Assembly (NCBI GenBank): GCA_039812085.1
Contig: JBDHZU010000061.1
Location: 1 to 11,079, forward strand
Source: JBDHZU01 sp039812085
Lineage (GTDB): Bacteria; Actinomycetota; Actinomycetes; S36-B12; UBA10799
DNA length: 11,079 bases
Direction of reading: 5' to 3'
The notes under the pieces were generated by a model. That model worked only from the letters and a program-made list of their open reading frames with translations, had not been told where the DNA came from and searched no databases. Position numbers and translations under genes: made by a program. Shown in pieces: positions 6,326 to 11,079 of the stretch; within the stretch, counting starts at the first letter, position 1; each line of letters starts with the position of its first letter.

Positions 6326-7564
6326 GTGGCATCTCCACAGAATTACCTCGCCGTCATCAAGGTCGTCGGCATCGGCGGCGGCGGCGTGAATGCCGTCAAC
6401 CGCATGATCGATGTCGGACTGAAGGGCGTCGAGTTCATCGCCGTCAACACCGACGCACAGGCGCTGCTCATGAGCGACGCAGATGTCAAGCTGGACATCG
6501 GACGCGAGGCCACCCGTGGCCTGGGCGCCGGTGCAAACCCCGAGGTTGGCCGTAAGGCAGCCGAGGATCACCAAGATGAGATCGAAGAAGCACTGCGTGG
6601 TGCTGACATGGTCTTCGTTACTGCTGGCGAAGGTGGTGGCACCGGTACCGGTGGCGCTCCCGTCGTTGCCAAGATCGCCAAGACGCTGGGTGCGTTGACG
6701 ATCGGTGTGGTGACTCGTCCATTCGGTTTCGAGGGTCGCCGTCGTGCCACCCAGGCTGAAGCCGGTATCGAGGCACTGCGCGAAGAGGTCGACACCCTCA
6801 TCGTCATCCCGAACGAGCGACTGCTGTCGCTGGCGGACAAGAACATCAGCATCGTTGATGCCTTCCGTCAGGCCGACCACGTCTTGTTGCAGGGTGTCTC
6901 CGGTATCACCGACCTGATCACCACCCCTGGTCTGATCAACGTTGACTTTGCCGACGTCAAGACGGTCATGTCCGGCGCTGGTTCGGCTCTGATGGGTATC
7001 GGCTCTGCTCGCGGTGAAGATCGTGCGCTGGGTGCGGCCCGGATGGCTGTCGAAAGCCCGCTGTTGGAAGCCAGCATTGACGGCGCACACGGTGTGCTGC
7101 TGTCCATCGCTGGTGGACAAGATCTCGGTCTGTTCGAGATCAACGATGCTGCCCAACTGGTGAGCGAAGCGGTGCACCCCGAAGCCAACATCATCTTTGG
7201 AACTGTCATCGATGACACCTTGGGTGACGAGGTCCGCGTGACCGTTATCGCCGCTGGGTTCGATGGTGGTCAGCCGCAGCCTCGCAAGGTGGATGCAGGC
7301 GTGGGAGCCCGTTCCATGGCTTCTCCGTACGTCCCTGAGCGTCAGCCGGTTGCCAGCAGCGTGACCAGCTCCGCCCCGTCCACGATCGATCTGGCCGCGC
7401 GTGAGCGCACCACCTCGACCGTGCCGGTGAACACCGATGCCACCAGTGACCGCAAGGACTCCGACCTTGGTCGGCAACTTGCTCCGACTTCGCGCACCAT
7501 CGCGTTCGACGAGCCCAGCGGTTCGGCTGATTCCGACATCGACGTTCCCGACTTCCTGAAGTAA
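6326..7564 (+). CDS. ftsZ: FtsZ, tubulin-like division GTPase
   Basis: FtsZ polymerises with GTP into the ring that organises the division site. The protein has 412 residues. Visible motifs are the nucleotide-binding GIGGGGVNAVNRM (15-27), the tubulin signature GGGTGTGGAP (103-112), the RRRATQ region (138-143), and the T7 synergy loop NVDFAD (205-210), which supplies catalytic acid residues to the neighbouring subunit. A variable linker (about 316-400) is followed by the conserved C-terminal peptide DVPDFLK (406-412), which in actinobacteria binds SepF and other partners. The GTG start at 6326 has a strong site GAGAGGA (6311-6317) at 8 bases. A 385-bp gene-free region upstream carries its own promoter and repeated elements, so ftsZ is probably expressed independently of the ftsW-ftsQ run. 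pgeF follows after 31 bp. Confidence 0.98.
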   Translation: MASPQNYLAVIKVVGIGGGGVNAVNRMIDVGLKGVEFIAVNTDAQALLMSDADVKLDIGREATRGLGAGANPEVGRKAAEDHQDEIEEALRGADMVFVTAGEGGGTGTGGAPVVAKIAKTLGALTIGVVTRPFGFEGRRRATQAEAGIEALREEVDTLIVIPNERLLSLADKNISIVDAFRQADHVLLQGVSGITDLITTPGLINVDFADVKTVMSGAGSALMGIGSARGEDRALGAARMAVESPLLEASIDGAHGVLLSIAGGQDLGLFEINDAAQLVSEAVHPEANIIFGTVIDDTLGDEVRVTVIAAGFDGGQPQPRKVDAGVGARSMASPYVPERQPVASSVTSSAPSTIDLAARERTTSTVPVNTDATSDRKDSDLGRQLAPTSRTIAFDEPSGSADSDIDVPDFLK

Positions 7565-7595
7565 GTCGCAGTCGATCGACGGTGACAACCAAACG

Positions 7596-8336
7596 GTGAC
7601 AACGCACGAGATCGGTCGGTGGGCAGCCCAGGTGCTGTTCACCGACCGATCCGGCGGAGTAAGTCGCCCGCCTTTCAATTCGGCCAACCTGGCCGAACAT
7701 GTGGGGGACGATCCAGCGGATGTCGTAGTCAATCGCCAGCGTTTAGGGCAACAACTCGGGGTTGACCGATTGGTGTGGTTATCGGCTCAGCACGGTGGTC
7801 ACGTCGCCGTGGTGGGTACGGATGACCAAGACATTCCACAGACCGTGCAAGCGGATGCGGTGGTCACCAACCAAACGGGAATCGGTCTGGTCGCACTCGG
7901 AGCAGATTGCGTGACCGCAACGATGTTCGACCGACGCAACGGAGTCATTGCCGCAATGCACTGTGGCTGGCGAGGACTAGTCGCCGGCATCGTCACCAAC
8001 ACCCTCGAGGCGATGGTTGACCTCGGTGCAGAACCTGAAGCAGTAGACGTTCAATTAGGACCCGCAATCTGCGGGCAGTGTTACGGAGTTCCCGATGCAC
8101 GCGCACACGAAGTCGGTGGGTACACACCAGCGGCGCTCACTCGTGCCCGTGATGGACAGGTCGGGATCAGCGTTCCCGCGGGAGTGTGCGAACAACTGGC
8201 TCGCCGTTCGGTATCGGCAGTCGCAAACCCGCACTGCACGTTCGAAGATGACCGTTGGTTCTCCTATCGACGTGATGGGCGTACTGGACGGCATGCGGCA
8301 GCCATCGCACTGCGGTCAGTGGGAAACCATGACTGA
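7596..8336 (+). CDS. pgeF: PgeF/YfiH, polyphenol oxidase-fold peptidoglycan editing factor
   Basis: This family (DUF152, 'multicopper polyphenol oxidase', YfiH) is a zinc-dependent hydrolase fold. Members clean up UDP-MurNAc-Ser made by MurC error, and some act as purine nucleoside phosphorylase or deaminase. The protein has 246 residues, a normal length. The expected metal ligands are present: His66 (AQHGGHV), Cys105 (GADCV) and His122 (MHCGWRGL), followed by LGPAICGQCYGV (154-164) and the C-terminal FSYRRDGRTGRHAA (222-235). The usual Pro after ADCV is Thr, and a Cys follows the ligand His122. The GTG start at 7596 lies in the second copy of an 11-bp direct repeat and has no clear ribosome-binding site. 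Position after ftsZ is standard for actinobacteria, and the stop overlaps yggS by 8 bp. Confidence 0.92.
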   Translation: MTTHEIGRWAAQVLFTDRSGGVSRPPFNSANLAEHVGDDPADVVVNRQRLGQQLGVDRLVWLSAQHGGHVAVVGTDDQDIPQTVQADAVVTNQTGIGLVALGADCVTATMFDRRNGVIAAMHCGWRGLVAGIVTNTLEAMVDLGAEPEAVDVQLGPAICGQCYGVPDARAHEVGGYTPAALTRARDGQVGISVPAGVCEQLARRSVSAVANPHCTFEDDRWFSYRRDGRTGRHAAAIALRSVGNHD

Positions 8337-9030
8337 TCGACGCGCTGAGTTGGCCGCCAATCTCGCTGCAGTCAATGATCAGCTTGCGCAAGCGGCCGTT
8401 TCTGCCGGGCGGCGTCCGGATGAGATCACCTTGATCGCAGTGACTAAGAAGTGGCCTGCCAGCGATGTGCAACTGCTTGCCGAACTGGGTGTGCGACATG
8501 TGGGGGAGAGTCGTGACCAGGAAGCGGAACCCAAAGCCGCCGAATGCGCTGGTTTGTCGTTGGTCTGGCACTTCGTCGGACAACTGCAGACCAAGAAAGC
8601 CAATTCGGTCGCGAGTTACGCCGATGTTGTGGAGTCGGTCGATCGAGTCAAACTCGTTGATGCGCTAGAACGCGGTGCGCAACAGGCGGGACGCCAGGTC
8701 CGGTGTCTGATTCAAGTCAGTCTCGATGAACCACAGACCATAGGCCGAGGGGGAGTGGCCCCGACACAGGTCGGTGTTTTAGCCGAATACATCGCTGCCA
8801 GTGCGCACCTACAGCTAGGTGGTGTCATGGGCGTGGCACCACTGGGTGGACAACCAGAACCCGCCTTCGAGCAGCTCGCAAAATCCGCCGAGCTCGTGCG
8901 CGCAATCGAGCCTTCGGCCACCGACATCTCTGCGGGGATGTCTCACGATTTTCCGCAAGCGATTGCTTGTGGAGCAACACACGTCAGGTTGGGCACCGCA
9001 TTGCTAGGGCAACGTCCTGACGTCAGGTAG
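8329..9030 (+). CDS. yggS: YggS/PLPBP family pyridoxal phosphate homeostasis protein
   Basis: The protein has 233 residues and a single-domain alanine-racemase-like TIM barrel that binds PLP without known catalytic activity. It acts in PLP and amino-acid homeostasis. Motifs are IAVTK (36-40) with the PLP Lys40, HVGESRDQEAEPK (57-69), WHFVGQLQTKK (80-90), SAGMSHD (201-207) and the phosphate-binding VRLGTALLG (219-227). The frame is open from 8095, but the ATG at 8329 (MTDRRAELAANL) is the right start: it gives the family's normal N-terminus and a GGGA (8321-8324) lies 4 bases upstream. The start overlaps the end of pgeF by 8 bp, so the two are probably translationally coupled. Confidence 0.95.
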   Translation: MTDRRAELAANLAAVNDQLAQAAVSAGRRPDEITLIAVTKKWPASDVQLLAELGVRHVGESRDQEAEPKAAECAGLSLVWHFVGQLQTKKANSVASYADVVESVDRVKLVDALERGAQQAGRQVRCLIQVSLDEPQTIGRGGVAPTQVGVLAEYIAASAHLQLGGVMGVAPLGGQPEPAFEQLAKSAELVRAIEPSATDISAGMSHDFPQAIACGATHVRLGTALLGQRPDVR

Positions 9031-9120
9031 TTTTTGAAACCGGCAGCGCGTTCCCCACGCCGTCGGTTGCAGTTCGACACAACTCAACACGATCGAATAG
9101 TTCGCCAGGAGAACCATTCG

Positions 9121-9204
9121 ATGTCAGCAGCAACCACTAAGGCGTGCACGCACCAGCGAATGCGATGCACTGAACGAGGAGAGATCAGATGGCCGGCGCA
9201 ATGA
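9121..9204 (+). CDS. possible 27-residue upstream ORF overlapping the sepF start
   Basis: An ATG at 9121 has a good ribosome-binding site (AGGAGA, 9107-9112, spacing 8). Its short frame starts MSAATTKACTHQRMRC and stops at TGA 9202-9204, 16 bases inside sepF in another frame. It contains two Cys and several basic residues. Termination next to the sepF ATG (9189) would allow coupling or attenuation. A weak promoter (TCGACA 9074-9079, 16 bases, AATAGT 9096-9101) lies just upstream, but a start from it would cut into the ribosome-binding site. Peptide function is unknown and expression is not shown. Confidence 0.3.
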   Translation: MSAATTKACTHQRMRCTERGEIRWPAQ

Positions 9205-9803
9205 AGAAGATGGCGGTGTTTCTCGGATTCACCGAGGACGACCAATACGACGACGACTACGGATACGAACAAGACACGCGGAGCCAGGCGAATGATCGTC
9301 CCCGCCGTGACGAGCGTGCCGATATGCCCGTACGCGATCGCAACGCGGTGACGGTGTCCGAGCGCTCCGATGACACCCGGCAGCGAATCAGTTCCGATCG
9401 TCCTGCCCGTGACTGGCGAACCGAGACCGTGCTGTTGGAGCCGGTGAGCGGTGCTGGCGCCGAGGTTCACCCGGCAGGGACTCGTCGTCCCGATGCACCG
9501 TCACGTCAGAGTGCACGTCCCACCTCTGACTTGACCATCACGACCCTGCACCCCCGCAGCTACACCGATGCTCGCCGCATCGGTGAAGAATTCCGTGCAG
9601 GTTCGCCGGTCATCATGAACCTGTCGGAACTGGACGATGCCGACGCCAAGCGTTTGGTCGACTTTGCAGCAGGTCTCATTTTCGGGCTGAAGGGCTCCAT
9701 CGAACGCATCGCGAACAAGGTCTTCATGCTGACCCCCGCCAACGTTCAGTTGAGCGCTGATGCAGCGCGAGCACGGATCCAGCAAGACGCTGGTCGTCGC
9801 TGA
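9189..9803 (+). CDS. sepF: SepF, FtsZ membrane anchor
   Basis: SepF links FtsZ filaments to the membrane in bacteria lacking FtsA and ZipA. The protein has 204 residues. The N-terminal MAGAMKKMAVFLGF (1-14) is the amphipathic membrane-targeting helix. It is followed by an acidic Asp/Tyr-rich stretch (16-27) and a long charged linker (28-113). The SepF core (about 114-195) includes TLHPRSYTDARRIGEEF, VIMNLSELDDADAKRLVDFAAGLIFGLKGSIERI and KVFMLTPANV, matching the dimerising fold that binds the FtsZ tail. The ATG at 9189 has GAGGAGAG (9176-9183) at 5 bases. It lies 158 bp after yggS, a gap that holds a possible upstream ORF. Confidence 0.96.
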   Translation: MAGAMKKMAVFLGFTEDDQYDDDYGYEQDTRSQANDRPRRDERADMPVRDRNAVTVSERSDDTRQRISSDRPARDWRTETVLLEPVSGAGAEVHPAGTRRPDAPSRQSARPTSDLTITTLHPRSYTDARRIGEEFRAGSPVIMNLSELDDADAKRLVDFAAGLIFGLKGSIERIANKVFMLTPANVQLSADAARARIQQDAGRR

Positions 9804-9847
9804 CGCCACCACTTGCCACGTAACGAGACGGGAGTACGACTGACGAT

Positions 9848-10135
9848 ATGAGCCACACGATCGGTTCGATCATCGTCACCGTGCTGTGGATCTACCTGAT
9901 CCTGCTCATCGCCCGGTTCGTCATCGACTTGTTGCAGGCGTTGTCGCGTAAGTGGCAACCAACCGGCGTCATGTTGGTGATCTGCGAAGCAATCTTCACG
10001 GTGACTGATCCACCGCTGAAGGCTCTTCGGAAAGTGATCCCGCCGCTGCGCCTCGGGCAAGTTGCCTTGGACCTGAGCTTCCTGGTTTTGCTCATCGTCC
10101 TGCAGGTAGCGATCGCGCTGGCCAGCCGGTTGTAG
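9848..10135 (+). CDS. yggT: YggT family small integral membrane protein
   Basis: The protein has 95 residues and two membrane helices (about 5-29 and 72-94). The middle segment EAIFTVTDPPLKALRKVIPPLRLGQVALDLSF is the family signature. YggT proteins are widespread in the sepF neighbourhood. Their role is poorly defined; links to osmotic tolerance and division-site organisation have been suggested. The ATG at 9848 is the only sensible start. A GGGAG at 9830-9834 is 13 bases away, which is longer than usual. It lies 44 bp after sepF and ends 26 bp before a strong terminator, so it is the last gene of the plus-strand block. Confidence 0.93.
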   Translation: MSHTIGSIIVTVLWIYLILLIARFVIDLLQALSRKWQPTGVMLVICEAIFTVTDPPLKALRKVIPPLRLGQVALDLSFLVLLIVLQVAIALASRL

Positions 10136-10161
10136 CTGGCGCTAGCGACTCACACGGCTAT

Positions 10162-10203
10162 CAATCCGCCCCACTCAATGTTCGAGTGGGGCGGATTGCT
10201 TTT
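10162..10203 (+). terminator. strong intrinsic terminator of the dcw block
   Basis: A perfect 15-bp stem, CAATCCGCCCCACTC (10162-10176) with GAGTGGGGCGGATTG (10184-10198), encloses a 7-base loop and is followed by CTTTT. The T-run is on the plus-strand side only, so it serves yggT and upstream genes. The convergent ileS transcript would meet the hairpin without a T-run. Confidence 0.9.
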
Positions 10204-10426
10204 GACATGCATTGTTCAGGACGACGGGGCCCGATTCGAGACTCAAAGACTGGGCCGTGCTGAGATGCGACAGCATAGGGCAACTCTCATCACCGCAATC
10301 GAGGCACTGATCGCAGTGGTCCGCAAGCGGTAAGAGGGCAGATTGCTTGGGTGAATTCAGACCATCGTCACTACTGTGACAAGAACCCAACCTGACATAG
10401 CGCCACGTCCGGCTCGGCGATTTCAC
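10175..10426 (-). CDS. doubtful small cysteine-rich ORF directly after ileS
   Basis: An open frame of 83 residues starts with GTG at 10426, overlapping the ileS stop by 4 bases (GTGA), a typical coupling arrangement. Residues 37-50 read HCDQCLDCGDESCP, a C-x2-C-x2-C-x4-C-P pattern close to but not identical with the 4Fe-4S ferredoxin motif. Against a real gene: no ribosome-binding site at proper distance (a GGAG is 14 bases away), no recognised family, mixed codon use, and a stop inside the terminator hairpin. The rest of the 10136-10422 interval shows only that terminator. Confidence 0.25.
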   Translation of the reverse strand: MKSPSRTWRYVRLGSCHSSDDGLNSPKQSALLPLADHCDQCLDCGDESCPMLSHLSTAQSLSLESGPVVLNNACQKQSAPLEH

Positions 10427-11079
10427 CGTGCTGCTTGAGTCTCCAGACTGAATGCAAGGTCGATGGAGTCACTGACATGGGAATGCTCAGCCGGCGCTTC
10501 GGCAAAACTGGTTGCGAGGACTTCCGCCGCAATCACGTCGGCATGTTCGTTCACCGCCGCAATGATCGCGGGATCACTTGAGCTCCAGGTCACGGTGATT
10601 CGATCGGTGACATCAAAACCGGACTGCTTGCGCGCTTCCTGAATCTCGCGAACGACATCTCGGGCGGTACCGAGCGCTCGGAGTTCGTCGTCCAACGCCA
10701 GATCTAGGGCCAGAGTTTCCCCCAGATCAGTGGCAACCGCCCACCCTTCGCGGGGGGTTTCCGTGATGAGCACGTCCTCGCTGGACAACGTGATGGCTTC
10801 ACCCTCATGCTCAAGCACGAGCTGATTTTCTGTTCGCAGTTGTAAGGCGATGGCAGCGGGATCGGTCGCCTCGATTAATGCAGCGATTTGTGGAGTCTGC
10901 TTGGCGAACCTTTTGCCCAGTTGTCGATAGTTCGCTTTAACCGAAACTTCGACGAGTGACGTGTCTGCGCCATCCAGAGTCTCGGTATCCAGCACGTTGA
11001 GTTCCTCAGTGAGCTGCTGCGTGAGGTCTGTTGGCACATCGGCCCAACCAGGTGCGGCGACCAACGCCCGACGCAGCGG
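10423..11079 (-). CDS. ileS: IleS, isoleucyl-tRNA synthetase, C-terminal part only (5' end outside window)
   Basis: The frame is open to the window edge and ends with TGA at 10425-10423. The visible 218 residues begin PLRRALVAAPGWADVP, the end of the anticodon-binding domain. They continue through EELNVLDTETL, paired beta segments (VEVSVKANYRQLGKRFAKQTPQIAALIEA) and LALDLALDDELRALGTARDVVREIQEARKQSGFDVTDRITVTWSS to the C-terminus. This is the C-terminal region (DUF5915-like) of the eukaryote-like IleRS type found in actinobacteria, with no zinc-ribbon at the end. The gene is convergent to the dcw block. In many actinobacteria ileS lies close to this cluster, usually with divIVA between. Confidence 0.92.
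   Translation of the reverse strand, partial: PLRRALVAAPGWADVPTDLTQQLTEELNVLDTETLDGADTSLVEVSVKANYRQLGKRFAKQTPQIAALIEATDPAAIALQLRTENQLVLEHEGEAITLSSEDVLITETPREGWAVATDLGETLALDLALDDELRALGTARDVVREIQEARKQSGFDVTDRITVTWSSSDPAIIAAVNEHADVIAAEVLATSFAEAPAEHSHVSDSIDLAFSLETQAAR

Noticed and set aside
6218..7732. 504-codon minus-strand frame opposite ftsZ
   Set aside because: It is antisense to a certain ftsZ and arises from the codon bias of that gene; its protein resembles no family.
8095..8328. Longer N-terminus of YggS inside pgeF
   Set aside because: It would overlap pgeF by more than 200 bp, and the family N-terminus begins at the ATG at 8329.
9016..9027. 12-bp perfect palindrome CCTGACGTCAGG at the yggS end, followed by TTTTT
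   Set aside because: It has no loop, lies in the coding region for the last YggS residues, and the stem would be only about 4 bp; not a convincing terminator or operator.
9038..9068. hairpin AACCGGCAGCG / CGCCGTCGGTT after yggS
   Set aside because: The stem has a mismatch and a G-U pair, and no T-run follows on either strand.
10178..10333. 51-codon plus-strand ORF after yggT
   Set aside because: Its ATG lies in the loop of the terminator hairpin, there is no ribosome-binding site, and it overlaps another open frame on the minus strand.

Overview
This window is the second half of a division and cell wall (dcw) cluster from an actinobacterium. The evidence is the order ftsW-murG-murC-ftsQ-ftsZ followed by pgeF(yfiH)-yggS-sepF-yggT, an FtsZ ending in DVPDFLK, a FtsQ with a basic cytoplasmic N-terminus, frequent GTG starts, moderately high GC and SepF instead of FtsA/ZipA. 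The order resembles that of Mycobacterium and relatives (murC present, murB not between murC and ftsQ). I cannot name a genus from the sequence alone.

Layout. Bases 1-3897 are a tightly packed plus-strand run. It holds the C-terminal end of ftsW (cut by the window edge), murG (4-bp overlap), murC (start inside the murG end) and ftsQ (1-bp overlap). Bases 3898-5940 hold a two-gene block not usual in a dcw cluster: a sodium:solute symporter (SSS) family transporter and, 7 bp later, a 101-residue two-helix membrane protein. Bases 5941-6325 are a 385-bp control region in front of ftsZ. It contains a candidate promoter and repeated AGGTT-AGG-type elements in both orientations. Bases 6326-9030 hold ftsZ, pgeF and yggS closely spaced. 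After a 158-bp gap with a possible small upstream ORF come sepF and yggT. A strong hairpin terminator at 10162-10203 closes the plus-strand block. The 3' end of ileS enters from the right on the minus strand, possibly followed by a small cysteine-rich ORF of doubtful reality.

How the genes work together. FtsW is the septal SEDS glycan polymerase. MurG makes lipid II and MurC adds L-Ala to UDP-MurNAc. PgeF edits UDP-MurNAc that has received Ser by error. FtsQ belongs to the FtsQLB signalling complex. FtsZ forms the ring and SepF ties it to the membrane. YggS (PLP homeostasis) and YggT are the usual passengers. The gene normally found next in actinobacteria, divIVA/wag31, is not in the window.

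Most of the window is ordinary core genome. The parts most worth a second look are the transporter pair between ftsQ and ftsZ, the repeated element upstream of ftsZ, the missing divIVA, the Ser/Arg-rich tail of FtsW, and the possible small ORFs upstream of sepF and downstream of ileS. I see no RNA genes, CRISPR array, insertion sequence or prophage.
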